DNA of 64,000 nucleotides from NCBI RefSeq assembly GCF_001510665.1, contig NZ_LMTI01000004.1, forward strand, positions 372,001 to 436,000. Reading direction: 5' to 3'. Position numbers and translations under genes: made by a program. Each line of letters begins with the position of its first letter. Within the stretch, counting starts at the first letter, position 1. Source of the DNA: Bacillus sp. FJAT-27445. GTDB lineage: Bacteria > Bacillota > Bacilli > Bacillales > Cytobacillaceae. The notes below the pieces were generated by a model. That model had not been told where the DNA came from, did not search any database, and was given only the letters and a program-made list of their open reading frames with translations. This document shows, in pieces, positions 1-7,570 of this stretch.

Positions 1-1
1 T

Positions 2-916
2 CTGAAAGGATATATTGCAGGAGCGGTTGCCAACAGCGTTCTAGGCATAGCCGGTTACGTGTCCAATAAGAATCTTGGCAATAGCACCCGCCTTGAAGGA
101 TTTTTCCAGGACCCGAATATCTTTAGCCCGTATTTGATCATTGCGCTCCTGCTTGTTCTCGAGGATAGCCTGAATCCAAAATTATTTGCGTCAAGGTCGT
201 TTAAATACCTTTCGATAGCTTTATTGGCAGGTGCAGTTGTATTGGCTATGTCCAGGGCCGGCTGGATCAATCTTGCTGGTTCACTGGCGGTGTACCTGGC
301 CATTAAAATGCTAAAAGGGGAGCTGAAGCCCAGCTTTGTTATCAAATCGTTCTTGGTTCCGTCATCCCTGCTTGTGTCCGTTTATTTTTTGTTCCCGGCC
401 ATTACGAATCAGTTTATAAAACTGCTGGTTGAAAGGACAACGCTCCAAACCTATGACAATGAACGGTTTAATGCGCAGCTTTTCGCGGTGAAGGTTTTGA
501 AATCCAATTATTTTGGCATAGGGCCCGGAGAGATGACATCGATTTATTATATGGACCCCCACAATACGTATCTCCGCCTGTTTGCCGAATATGGATGGAT
601 TGCGGGCATCTCCCTATTGCTGCTTCTTGTAATCCAGGCAGGCTTTCTGATAAAGAGGAGCATATCCTGTGATAAAAATAAATTCAATTTCCATCTCGTG
701 CTCTTGTGCTCCATGGCAGGTTCACTTGTCAACATTCTGGTAGTGGATGCCCTTCACTGGAGGCATTTCTGGATTTTATTCGGCCTTTGCTGTTATGCGA
801 TTCTTTATCAAAAGGATGAATCTGCTGAGGTGATTCGAACTGAAACTGGGTGTTTGGAGCAGAAATCCGCTTCAATTGGGGATAGCCTGAACAATTTTCC
901 AAAGCAAAGGGGTTGA
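2..916 (+). CDS. O-antigen ligase/polymerase family membrane protein, 5' end cut by window
   Basis: The frame is open from base 2, before the first possible start in the window (GTG at 59), so the N-terminus lies outside. The protein is mostly hydrophobic helices. The stretch with R-L-E-G-F-F-Q-D-P-N is the usual Wzy_C/O-antigen ligase signature (arginine, then F-x-D-P-N) found in the large loop of these enzymes. These proteins join or polymerise undecaprenyl-linked glycans at the outer face of the membrane. The next gene overlaps or abuts the stop and encodes a deacetylase, so this is probably the tail of an exopolysaccharide or cell-wall polysaccharide cluster. Substrate cannot be told from sequence. 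Confidence 0.85.
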   Translation: MKGYIAGAVANSVLGIAGYVSNKNLGNSTRLEGFFQDPNIFSPYLIIALLLVLEDSLNPKLFASRSFKYLSIALLAGAVVLAMSRAGWINLAGSLAVYLAIKMLKGELKPSFVIKSFLVPSSLLVSVYFLFPAITNQFIKLLVERTTLQTYDNERFNAQLFAVKVLKSNYFGIGPGEMTSIYYMDPHNTYLRLFAEYGWIAGISLLLLLVIQAGFLIKRSISCDKNKFNFHLVLLCSMAGSLVNILVVDALHWRHFWILFGLCCYAILYQKDESAEVIRTETGCLEQKSASIGDSLNNFPKQRG

Positions 917-921
917 AGCGT

Positions 922-1965
922 TTGGCGAGCAATGAATGTGGAACCTTCATCATCTCCCTGGATTTCGAACTGTTCTGGGGAGTCCATGATATTTATGAAA
1001 AGAATGACTATGAGGAGAACGTCCGTGGGGCCCATACAGTCGTCGTCTCACTGCTAGAATTGTTCTCCCGTTACAAAATTCATGCCACCTGGGCCATTGT
1101 CGGTATGATTTATTTTAAAAATATGGAACAGCTGAAAAAGATGATTCCGGCCAATAAACCGGCCTATAGCCAAAAAAAACTGTCTTCGTACCATTACATG
1201 GAAACCCATTCAATTGAGAAAAACGATATAAATTTATTTTTTGCCCCCCAGCTTGTTGAACGCATTGCTTCGGCCCCGGCTCAGGAGGTGGCTACACATA
1301 CATTTTCCCATTATTACTGTTTGGAAGAAGGACAAACATTGGAACAATTCTCGGCCGATCTCCAACTGGCTCAGTGGCTAAACCGGGAACGCGGCTGGGA
1401 AATCAAATCAATAGTGTTTCCGCGAAATCAGGTTAACGAAGAGTATTTGAAAGAGTGCAAACGGCTCGGCTTGGCCGCCTACCGTGGAAATGAGGACAGT
1501 TGGGCATACCGGATGGAATCTTCGGAAAGAACGCGGTATGTGAAGCGCGCTTTCCGGCTTTTGGACAGGTATATCAACCTTTTTGGCCATCATACATTTG
1601 AACTGGCTGCCGAAGATGCCAGTTCTATCCTCGTTAATATAAGATCTAGCCGTTATTTGGCGAAGGTTTCGGAGCGGCTGAAATGGCTGGAGGGTTTGCG
1701 CCTGCACCGGATCAAGAGCGAAATGTCCCATGCCGCAAAATACGGCAAGGCTTATCATCTTTGGTGGCATCCACATGATTTTGGGCGGAATATCGAGGAA
1801 AACATGGGTTTCCTGGAGGAGATATTGAAGCATTTTGATTATTTGCAGTGTACGTACGGGTTCAGGAGCAGGAATATGAATGAGCTTACGGATGAACGAA
1901 CGGCCGGAAAATTGCCCCGGGAGGAGCTTGAAGATGCATATCAAATGGAAGAAGCGACTTTTTGA
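922..1965 (+). CDS. Polysaccharide deacetylase family protein (NodB-like)
   Basis: About 347 residues, no signal peptide. N-terminal S-L-D-F-E-L-F-W-G carries the catalytic-base aspartate of the NodB fold; H-A-T-W-A-I-V-G, A-T-H-T-F-S-H (metal-binding His pair) and F-P-R-N follow in family order, with W-H-P-H-D near residue 280. Such enzymes remove N- or O-acetyl groups from glycans; lack of an export signal suggests a cytoplasmic, lipid- or nucleotide-linked substrate. The frame is open from a TTG at 913 that overlaps the previous stop, but AAGGGG at 907-912 is placed correctly for the TTG at 922, which I prefer. Its 3' end overlaps the FemAB-like gene. Confidence 0.82.
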   Translation: MASNECGTFIISLDFELFWGVHDIYEKNDYEENVRGAHTVVVSLLELFSRYKIHATWAIVGMIYFKNMEQLKKMIPANKPAYSQKKLSSYHYMETHSIEKNDINLFFAPQLVERIASAPAQEVATHTFSHYYCLEEGQTLEQFSADLQLAQWLNRERGWEIKSIVFPRNQVNEEYLKECKRLGLAAYRGNEDSWAYRMESSERTRYVKRAFRLLDRYINLFGHHTFELAAEDASSILVNIRSSRYLAKVSERLKWLEGLRLHRIKSEMSHAAKYGKAYHLWWHPHDFGRNIEENMGFLEEILKHFDYLQCTYGFRSRNMNELTDERTAGKLPREELEDAYQMEEATF

Positions 1966-2722
1966 AATAAACGAAATTTACGGGCCGAAAGATGAGGCCG
2001 CTGCTCTCCCTGCTGCAGACATGATTGCCTACTTTCAGCAAACTGAACCGGTTGAGCCTGATCGATGGAATGCCATCCACAAACAAGCGCTTACTCTTTG
2101 TATCGACCTGAGAAAGGGAGAAGAGCATCTGAAATCGGAGATGAATAAATCAACCCGTTACCAAATTAACAAAGCGGGAAGGGATGATTTGGCTGTTCAG
2201 TTCATTGAAGAACCTGGAAGGGATGACCTTGAAGCCTTTAAAGCGTTTTTTGATCCCTATGCCAAAGAAAAAGGAATTGAACCGTTCCAGGACGAGCGGA
2301 TAGAGGGCATATACGCCCAGAACATGGTTACGATTACGTATGTCTACCACAAAAGCGGGCCAAAACTCGCCGGCCACTTGTACTTTGCAGACGGTGTCCG
2401 GGCTCGGATGTTTTATTCGTCCTCCGGGAGGTTTGCTGACAACGGAATTCCGAAAAATGAAATAGGGCGGGCCAACCGCTACCTTCATTGGCAGGACATT
2501 CTCTATTTTAAAAAGAAAAACTACAGGCTGTACGACTTTTTTGGCCTTTCCATAGATGAAAGCAATATTGACCAGCAAAATATCAATCAATTTAAAAAAA
2601 GCTTTGGCGGGGAAGAAATCGTCGAATACCGCAGCTTCATCCCCAAAAGCCTAAAAGGAAACCTCCTTGTCCTCCTCCTCAAACTAAAATGGCGCAACCA
2701 GCCCGAACTCATCAAAAAGTGA
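1934..2722 (+). CDS. FemAB/GNAT-like acyl- or aminoacyl-transferase
   Basis: 262 residues from an ATG preceded by GGGAGGAGC; the frame is open to 1880 but that region overlaps the deacetylase and lacks a ribosome site. The segment with S-T-R-Y-Q-I-N-K-A (residues about 72-80) resembles the lysine/arginine-rich helix of FemAB and the BioF2-like GNAT group, and F-G-G-E-E-I-V-E-Y near the end is the typical terminal strand. FemAB-type enzymes add amino acids to lipid II, while relatives act in polysaccharide clusters; the position after a ligase and deacetylase favours the latter. The stop codon lies inside a 30-bp palindromic repeat (2719-2748). Confidence 0.7.
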   Translation: MHIKWKKRLFEINEIYGPKDEAAALPAADMIAYFQQTEPVEPDRWNAIHKQALTLCIDLRKGEEHLKSEMNKSTRYQINKAGRDDLAVQFIEEPGRDDLEAFKAFFDPYAKEKGIEPFQDERIEGIYAQNMVTITYVYHKSGPKLAGHLYFADGVRARMFYSSSGRFADNGIPKNEIGRANRYLHWQDILYFKKKNYRLYDFFGLSIDESNIDQQNINQFKKSFGGEEIVEYRSFIPKSLKGNLLVLLLKLKWRNQPELIKK

Positions 2723-2748
2723 AGCAGGGGACGTACCTTCTGTTTCAC
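2719..2748 (+). repeat. Dispersed 30-bp palindrome, copy 1 (overlaps stop codon)
   Basis: Left arm GTGAAGCAGGGGA, centre CGTA, right arm CCTTCTGTTTCAC, followed by TTTT. Right-arm changes keep pairing in RNA as G-U wobbles if read on the plus strand, so it can act as a weak intrinsic terminator for the FemAB-like gene, whose TGA stop is bases 2-4 of the repeat. Confidence 0.8.
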
Positions 2749-2761
2749 TTTTCCAGCTTGA

Positions 2762-2983
2762 ATGAAGCATTTATATCAATTTGTCCAGGTGGAGCTGAAA
2801 GATGGGGCCGTCTACCAGGGCATCCTTCACAGCTACGATAAGGAAAAGATGTATCTCATCATGCCGAATATGCATCACCCCAGTATGAAATTGGAATCGA
2901 TGGATGAAAGCAGAATTTTTCCCTTCTTCGGGCCATTTGGGCTATTCGGCTTCCCGATTTTTGGTATTCCATTCTTCATCTGA
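2762..2983 (+). CDS. Small Sm-like hypothetical protein with Phe/Gly/Pro-rich tail
   Basis: 73 residues. The first half (F-V-Q-V-E-L-K-D-G-A-V-Y-Q-G-I-L) looks like the two-strand start of the small Sm-like proteins common in Bacillus, in which a D-G turn is followed by G-x-L/I. The last 20 residues are a hydrophobic run rich in F, G and P (F-P-F-F-G-P-F-G, ending F-F-I), also usual in this group. Function unknown. No clear ribosome-binding site precedes the ATG because the palindromic repeat 2719-2748 lies there, and an in-frame stop sits just before the ATG, so the gene may have lost its original start region. Confidence 0.55.
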   Translation: MKHLYQFVQVELKDGAVYQGILHSYDKEKMYLIMPNMHHPSMKLESMDESRIFPFFGPFGLFGFPIFGIPFFI

Positions 2984-2990
2984 TAACCAC

Positions 2991-3030
2991 AAAAAAGCTT
3001 GCAGCAAAATTATTTGCTGCAAGCTTTTTT
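2991..3030. terminator. Bidirectional intrinsic terminator
   Basis: Perfect 18-bp stem (2991-3008 with 3013-3030) around ATTA, with A and T tracts at the outer ends. It lies between the convergent Sm-like and methyltransferase genes and can serve both strands. Confidence 0.93.
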
Positions 3031-3044
3031 ATATCCCTAATCGA

Positions 3045-3773
3045 TTATTTCGTACACGAAAGAATCCGAAAATCCAGGATATCCTGGTATTTCAGCATAA
3101 TTGTGAAATGCTGATTGAATATCTCGTAAAGCTTCGGATCGATCACATCCGAATAATGAAATTCGGGCATCTGATGGGTTTGGTAAATGGACTGCTTGTT
3201 CCTGTGAATGGCGATTTTTTCAAAACCGGCCTGATTGAGTAATAAAGACCAGTCAGATTCCATTGGAAGGGAATCAAATCCGTAAAATTGCTTAATTTCC
3301 TCCGCCTCAATTGTCCCAGGTTGTTTGTTAATCGTCAGTTCATTCGCAATAAATCTACCTCCGCTTTTTAATAAACGGTATACTTCTTTAACCGCCTGTT
3401 GTTTATTTACAAATGAGAGGACAGACTCCGAAATAATAAAATCAAATAACCCATCCCCAAGAGGTATATTTTCTATGGAACCTTGAATAATTTGCACTGG
3501 CAATTGGTATGTCGCCATTCTATTTGTGGCTTTCTCCACCATAATCGGGCTGATATCCATCCCAGTTACATTTGCCCCATAGTGTGAAGCAAGATAGGCA
3601 GCTGTTTGCCCAGTGCCGCAACCAGCATCCAAAATAGATGACGAAGCGTTAATTTGTTCCCCCTTTAGCATTTCTTTTGTAAGATTGAAGCCGCCAGGAT
3701 GCGCGCCGCCAATGCCAAATTTGGACAAAAAATCTAAATACAAGGAAGCACCAATTTGAAACACCTTCTTCAA
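3045..3773 (-). CDS. Class I SAM-dependent methyltransferase
   Basis: 242 residues. L-D-A-G-C-G-T-G-Q-T is SAM motif I, G-M-D-I-S-P-I-M the acidic strand-2 motif, then I-I-Q-G-S-I-E-N-I-P-L and D-F-I-I-S-E-S-V-L-S-F as motifs II-III and post-motif; this is the Methyltransf_11/25 type of UbiE-like small-molecule methyltransferase. Substrate unknown. The start used is TTG; no strong ribosome site is visible upstream, so a start further in cannot be excluded. Stands alone, with a terminator at its 3' end. Confidence 0.85.
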   Translation of the reverse strand: MKKVFQIGASLYLDFLSKFGIGGAHPGGFNLTKEMLKGEQINASSSILDAGCGTGQTAAYLASHYGANVTGMDISPIMVEKATNRMATYQLPVQIIQGSIENIPLGDGLFDFIISESVLSFVNKQQAVKEVYRLLKSGGRFIANELTINKQPGTIEAEEIKQFYGFDSLPMESDWSLLLNQAGFEKIAIHRNKQSIYQTHQMPEFHYSDVIDPKLYEIFNQHFTIMLKYQDILDFRILSCTK

Positions 3774-3857
3774 TTCAGCTTATTTGCATCATATGGCTAG
3801 ACATTTTAGAAGGTTCCTGATGAGATAAGTTTACAAAAAATACCATCCAAAACCACT

Positions 3858-3887
3858 GTGAAGCAAGGGACGTATCCTCTGCTTCAT
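3858..3887 (+). repeat. Dispersed 30-bp palindrome, copy 2
   Basis: GTGAAGCAAGGGA, CGTA, TCCTCTGCTTCAT. It lies in the 210-bp gap between the divergent methyltransferase and the 3984 gene, so it is not at a gene 3' end. Confidence 0.75.
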
Positions 3888-3983
3888 CTAACAGATTAGT
3901 ATCCTTCTTTCTTTACTGCATACTGAAAAATGAATCTTAATTTAGTCCTATCCGTATGTTAGAATACTAAAGGGGGGAGCTCG

Positions 3984-4889
3984 ATGGCTCAGTTGGTTAA
4001 ATGGCTGGGGTATTTGGTTATTGGTTTTGCGTATTTTATGGGAATGATTGCATTCGATGAGTGGCTTGTTAACAGGACGCCAGGATATCTCACCGCTTAC
4101 TTGATAATGGGAGTGGGTGTTTTCCTCGTTGGCCTGTTTATTTTAATAGGAACAAAAATGTTTTCTTCGTATATTTTTAAAAGTAAATCTTTGCGTTCGT
4201 TTTTATTTTTGACTACTGTAGGGCCTTTTTCCCTAAACCTGTTGGATTGGTGGAGGAATGGCCAATATAGAAACCTTGCAAACTTGAAGGATGTTTGGCT
4301 GATGCCTGGCTCCTTTGGATGGCTGGATTATTTTTTGTGCGGTACAGGGGTCGCATTCCTTTTTACAATGGGAGCTATTTTTATTTTTGGCTCTAAAGAA
4401 ACTGGGAAATACGTGATTTCACTCTGTGTCGTTTCTTTATTACTGACATCTGTACTCTTTTATATAACAATGAATGACTATGAAGCAATCAGGGCGGATG
4501 GGATTGTCATCCAAAAGCTTGGAGACAAAGAGGAGATCGCCTGGTCTAAGGTAAGGCATGTGGATATTCTTGGTTATCTTTCACGGGACGGTGCTTCAAA
4601 AACCAGTACCCGCAGCTTTAAATGGGAGTTCGTTTTTTACCTGAACGATGGAACAAAAAAAGCAATTGGTCCTTTTAAATATAACGACTATTTCTTAACG
4701 GGTTCGCTTGATATAAAGAAATTAATAATGGATAAGAAAATACAAATGGCGACGGATCGAATAACAGAGGAAGAATGGGGTTTCATTAAAGTCGATATGA
4801 AATACGAAGTGGGAAACCGGGATGATTTCTACGAAATATTTCAATATGACCCAAAAACAAAAGAATATTATAGCATCACTTATGATTAA
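3984..4889 (+). CDS. Uncharacterised membrane protein with C-terminal soluble domain
   Basis: 301 residues with a strong ribosome site (AAGGGGGGAG). Five hydrophobic segments fall within the first ~165 residues; the remaining ~135 are soluble and begin Y-E-A-I-R-A-D-G-I-V-I-Q-K-L-G-D-K-E-E-I-A-W-S-K-V, the strand pattern seen in PH-like domains of Bacillus membrane proteins (residue string split here only for description). I do not recognise the family and assign no function. It is a single gene; its TAA stop touches a palindromic repeat. Confidence 0.6.
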   Translation: MAQLVKWLGYLVIGFAYFMGMIAFDEWLVNRTPGYLTAYLIMGVGVFLVGLFILIGTKMFSSYIFKSKSLRSFLFLTTVGPFSLNLLDWWRNGQYRNLANLKDVWLMPGSFGWLDYFLCGTGVAFLFTMGAIFIFGSKETGKYVISLCVVSLLLTSVLFYITMNDYEAIRADGIVIQKLGDKEEIAWSKVRHVDILGYLSRDGASKTSTRSFKWEFVFYLNDGTKKAIGPFKYNDYFLTGSLDIKKLIMDKKIQMATDRITEEEWGFIKVDMKYEVGNRDDFYEIFQYDPKTKEYYSITYD

Positions 4890-4918
4890 TGAAGCAGGAG
4901 ATACGTCCCCTGCTTCAC
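4889..4918 (-). repeat. Dispersed 30-bp palindrome, copy 3
   Basis: ATGAAGCAGGAGA, TACG, TCCCCTGCTTCAC. In the minus-strand sense (GACGTA centre) it lies 17 bp beyond the stop of the CAP-domain gene; its first base is also the last base of the stop of the plus-strand gene. Confidence 0.75.
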
Positions 4919-4935
4919 TTTGCTGCTTCACTTCA

Positions 4936-5799
4936 TTATTTGCCGATGAATTCCTGGGTCCAGTAGTTACCTTGGGCAATGTGGCCAACACCTATATGAG
5001 TGAAGTTTTTATTAAGGATGTTTTTGCGGTGGCCTTCGCTGTTCATCCAAGCGGTGACAACTTCCTGTGGTGACCGTTGTCCCATTGCAATATTTTCGCC
5101 AGCATAAGAATAGCTGATGCCGAATTTCTTCATCATATCAAAAGGTGATCCGTATGTCGGGCTGTTATGGTCAAAATAACCATTTGCCGACATGTCACGT
5201 GATTTTTCACGGGCCATCTTGCCTAGATTGCTATCTGCTTTCAGGGCAGAGAGTCCAGCTTTTGCGCGCTCCTGATTCGTTAGAGAGACAACCTGCTGTT
5301 CATATGCGCTCAACGTGCCTGCTTGTGGTGCAGCTGGCTCTTGGTTTTTAGCAGGCTGCGGTTTTGCAGATGCCGGGGCAGCTGTCTTTTCCGGAGCTTT
5401 TACCGGAGCTGCTGGCTGGGCCAGTTTTGGTGTAGCTTTTTTTGCTGGTGCCGGGGCAGCAGCTTTTACCGGAGCTTTTACCGGAGCTGTTGGCTTGGCC
5501 GGTTTTGGTGTAGCTGTTTTTTCTGGTTTCTTTGGAGCAGGGGCAGCTTGTTTTTCTGGTGCTTTAGCTGGCTGCTTTAGACCTTGTTTAAAGTAATTCT
5601 CCAGTCCACACCGCTGAAGCGTTTCTTCAATAAATTTATTGATTTCATCTAACTTAATAGATTGGTTATGATAAACGTAAACACGTTCCTGTACATTCTG
5701 AGTACCAGTCGATGCTTCAGCCTTATCCGGCATTTGTCCGGACATCCATAAAGCCGAAGCGACTGCGAAGGACAGGATTACTTTTTTCTTATTCATCAT
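4936..5799 (-). CDS. Secreted CAP (SCP/PR-1) domain protein, YkwD-like
   Basis: 287 residues. Signal peptide at 1-29 ending near D-K-A-E-A. A linker of about 80 residues (roughly 70-150) is built of A/P/K repeats such as A-P-V-K-A-P-V-K-A-A-A-P. The CAP domain fills the C-terminus: L-T-N-Q-E-R, Y-F-D-H-N-S-P, A-G-E-N-I-A, W-M-N-S-x-G-H-R-x-N-I-L and H-I-G-V-G, all family signatures including the conserved His and Glu residues. Related Bacillus proteins are secreted or spore-associated; activity is unknown. AGGAGG sits 5 bp before the first of two ATGs. The region before the linker holds T-L-Q-R-C-G, a single cysteine of unknown role. Confidence 0.9.
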   Translation of the reverse strand: MMNKKKVILSFAVASALWMSGQMPDKAEASTGTQNVQERVYVYHNQSIKLDEINKFIEETLQRCGLENYFKQGLKQPAKAPEKQAAPAPKKPEKTATPKPAKPTAPVKAPVKAAAPAPAKKATPKLAQPAAPVKAPEKTAAPASAKPQPAKNQEPAAPQAGTLSAYEQQVVSLTNQERAKAGLSALKADSNLGKMAREKSRDMSANGYFDHNSPTYGSPFDMMKKFGISYSYAGENIAMGQRSPQEVVTAWMNSEGHRKNILNKNFTHIGVGHIAQGNYWTQEFIGK

Positions 5800-6040
5800 G
5801 CATTCCTCCTGTTTGCTAATTTAGTAGATTGTTCGCTTGCAGGACTATCGTACCATAGCTTTTTTGTCATATTTGTGGATAATCCTGTTAATACTTACCT
5901 TTGTGATATGTACCTAACTTATTAAAAAGCTATCTATCATTGATATGGCGGGATTTTTAGCGTGAAGGAAGCAGACGAATGGGAACCCCGCTTTTTCTTA
6001 AAATCTAGCATGCGTGCCATATATTACAGTAATATAAGGG

Positions 6041-6069
6041 TTGACAGCCACTTGGAGACAGCATTTATG
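6041..6069 (+). promoter_or_regulatory. Predicted sigma-A promoter for the CidA/LrgA leader
   Basis: Perfect -35 TTGACA (6041-6046), 17-bp spacer and TTTATG (6064-6069) as a weaker -10. A transcript from about 6076 would have a leader of roughly 320 nt before the CidA/LrgA start. Confidence 0.5.
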
Positions 6070-6101
6070 TTACAGTTTCTTTAGAATTATGTAACAAAGG
6101 C

Positions 6102-6200
6102 TTTGAGTCAGGATGTGAAGCACTTGCCTGCCCAGAGGCATAGCGCTTTCCTCGGGTAGTTCTGTGAATTTCCTCACAAAGGGAGGCGTCCTTGAACTTA
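6102..6200 (+). ncRNA. Candidate structured leader RNA (three-way junction)
   Basis: Closing stem TCAGGA (6108-6113) with TCCTTGA (6189-6195); first arm TGCCT (6125-6129) with AGGCA (6136-6140); second arm CCTC (6150-6153) with GAGG (6183-6186) capped by TGTGA (6163-6167) with TCACA (6174-6178). It does not match any riboswitch class I can recall. Downstream gene is a CidA/LrgA holin-like protein. Confidence 0.35.
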
Positions 6201-6394
6201 ACATCAATGAATATAATTGGACGCTGGAATCAAAATAAATTCAGGTATCACAGCGACATAATAGATAGTTGGGTGATTCCAACCTCTAACACATAGATTA
6301 ATTATTTCCGATTTGTACTGGTTGGTCTGTTTCATGTTTACCGGGCGGGTAACTCCGCTGATTGTCCACTACTTTACAGAAGGGGGTGAGGTGG

Positions 6395-6790
6395 TTGTTT
6401 TACCTAAAGCAGGCACTTCTTTTTTTAATCCAATTATTTTTTATTTGGAGCATTTATTCGGTTTCAGTTTATATTACAGGTATTTTTCGTTTGCCCATAC
6501 CGGCGAGCGTATTGGGGATGGTCCTTTTATTCTTGCTTCTTGCGGGAGGGATTGTGAAGATACCCCAAATAGAGAGGGCGGGTACCTTTTTAAACAAGCA
6601 CCTCGGCTTCTTTTTTGTGCCTATTTCGGTGGGATTAATGGATTTTGGCGGTCTGATAAAAACAAGCGGACTCCAAATACTCATAATGATCGCTGGTAGT
6701 ACTATTATTGGGCTTCTGGTTACTGGAGGCATGGCCCATTATTTTTCACGAAGGGAACAGAAGCAGCATGAGCGAAATAACCCTCTTTAG
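6395..6790 (+). CDS. CidA/LrgA family holin-like protein
   Basis: About 131 residues, four hydrophobic helices: the I-P-A-S-V-L-G-M-V-L-L-F-L-L-L run and the later F-F-V-P-I-S-V-G-L-M are family hallmarks. CidA/LrgA proteins pair with LrgB/CidB proteins and act in pyruvate or small-acid transport and in control of autolysis. The open frame extends to a TTG at 6362, but AAGGGGGTGAGGT (6380-6392), an almost complete anti-16S match, points to the TTG at 6395. The LrgB gene starts inside its 3' end (23-bp overlap), so the two are translationally coupled. Confidence 0.88.
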   Translation: MFYLKQALLFLIQLFFIWSIYSVSVYITGIFRLPIPASVLGMVLLFLLLAGGIVKIPQIERAGTFLNKHLGFFFVPISVGLMDFGGLIKTSGLQILIMIAGSTIIGLLVTGGMAHYFSRREQKQHERNNPL

Positions 6791-7451
6791 CATTATTCTT
6801 ACAATCATTGTGTATATCGGGGCACTGAGTCTTGCACGGAAGGTTTCGTCTCCTCTCACATCACCTGTACTGACTTCCACCGCCGTTATCATCCTCGTCT
6901 TTTTAGCAGTCGACATTGATTACAGCCAATATACACCCGCGAAGGATTTGATGACCTTCCTATTAGGTCCGGCAACGGTGGCGCTTGCCCTGCCATTATA
7001 TAAGAGCAGGGAAATACTCTTGGAAAAATTCAAGTCCGCCATGCCGGGATTGGTAATTGGTACGATCGCGACGATCCTTTCTGCCGTTTGGCTTTCAAAA
7101 ACATTAGGTCTGCCTGAGGACATTCAGGCTGCTTCTGCGGTCAAAGCTGTGACAAACCCGGTCGCAATTGAAGCCGTGCAGTTGATTGGAGGAAATCCGT
7201 CTATTGCCGTGGCATTCGTAATAGTGGCAGGCATTTTAGGAGCGGTTTTTGGCCCGCTAATTTTAACATTGGCAAGAATAACAGACCCATTTGCCCGCGG
7301 GCTTGGAATCGGAACAGTTTCCCACGGAATCGGCACGAGCCAAATCATGAAGGAGGGCTCGGTCCAAGGGGCAGCGTCCAGTATAGCGATGGGGGTTGCA
7401 GCCATCATCACCTCGGTAATCCTTCCGTTGCTTTACCCGCTAATAAAATAA
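6768..7451 (+). CDS. LrgB/CidB family membrane protein
   Basis: 227 residues, multi-pass. Hallmarks: L-L-G-P-A-T-V-A-L-A-L-P, S-A-V-K-A-V-T-N-P-V-A-I-E, and G-I-G-T-V-S-H-G-I-G-T-S. LrgB-type proteins form the transporter partner of CidA/LrgA; in Bacillus such pairs include the pyruvate facilitator PftAB and CidAB. The frame is open further upstream to 6708, but the ATG at 6768 with AAGGGA 11 bp before it gives the usual N-terminus. Which of the two functions applies cannot be told here. Confidence 0.9.
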   Translation: MSEITLFSIILTIIVYIGALSLARKVSSPLTSPVLTSTAVIILVFLAVDIDYSQYTPAKDLMTFLLGPATVALALPLYKSREILLEKFKSAMPGLVIGTIATILSAVWLSKTLGLPEDIQAASAVKAVTNPVAIEAVQLIGGNPSIAVAFVIVAGILGAVFGPLILTLARITDPFARGLGIGTVSHGIGTSQIMKEGSVQGAASSIAMGVAAIITSVILPLLYPLIK

Positions 7452-7526
7452 CAAGGGACGGTTCCTCCGCTTTATTCGGCAACCGATGAGGCAGGGGACG
7501 TATCCTTTGCTTCATTCGGCAACCGA
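7452..7526 (+). repeat. Local 40-bp duplication including palindrome copy 4
   Basis: The 13-mer ATTCGGCAACCGA occurs at 7474-7486 and 7514-7526, exactly 40 bp apart; each is preceded by a version of the dispersed palindrome, the first degenerate (7452-7473) and the second full (7486-7515: ATGAGGCAGGGGA, CGTA, TCCTTTGCTTCAT). It follows the LrgB stop. Confidence 0.75.
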
Positions 7527-7556
7527 AAGAAGCGCTGGATACGTCCCCTGCTTCAC
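7527..7556 (-). repeat. Dispersed 30-bp palindrome, copy 5
   Basis: Minus-strand copy with right arm TCCCCTGCTTCAC and a partly decayed left arm (AAGAAGCGCTGGA), lying 14 bp past the catalase stop on the strand of that gene. Confidence 0.7.
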
Positions 7557-7570
7557 TCTTCATATTGTTT

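Larger units (their letters stand above)
5800..6394. other. 595-bp intergenic region with promoter and structured RNA candidate
   Basis: Divergent gap between the CAP gene and the CidA/LrgA gene. Its first 200 bp are plain A+T-rich sequence; bases 6041-6200 hold a promoter and a foldable element described separately. An open frame at 6313-6699 overlaps the CidA/LrgA gene in another frame and is not protein-like. Confidence 0.6.

Noticed and set aside
5315-5596. Gly/Ala-rich or Cys/Ser-rich plus-strand frames
   Set aside because: They are antisense readings of the A/P/K-rich linker of the CAP-domain protein.
6102-6200. Known riboswitch (glycine, fluoride, guanidine, c-di-GMP or THF class)
   Set aside because: None of the conserved cores I know for these classes is present; kept only as an unclassified candidate.
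6313-6699. 128-codon plus-strand frame before CidA/LrgA
   Set aside because: Overlaps the CidA/LrgA gene in another frame and has no ribosome site or family resemblance.
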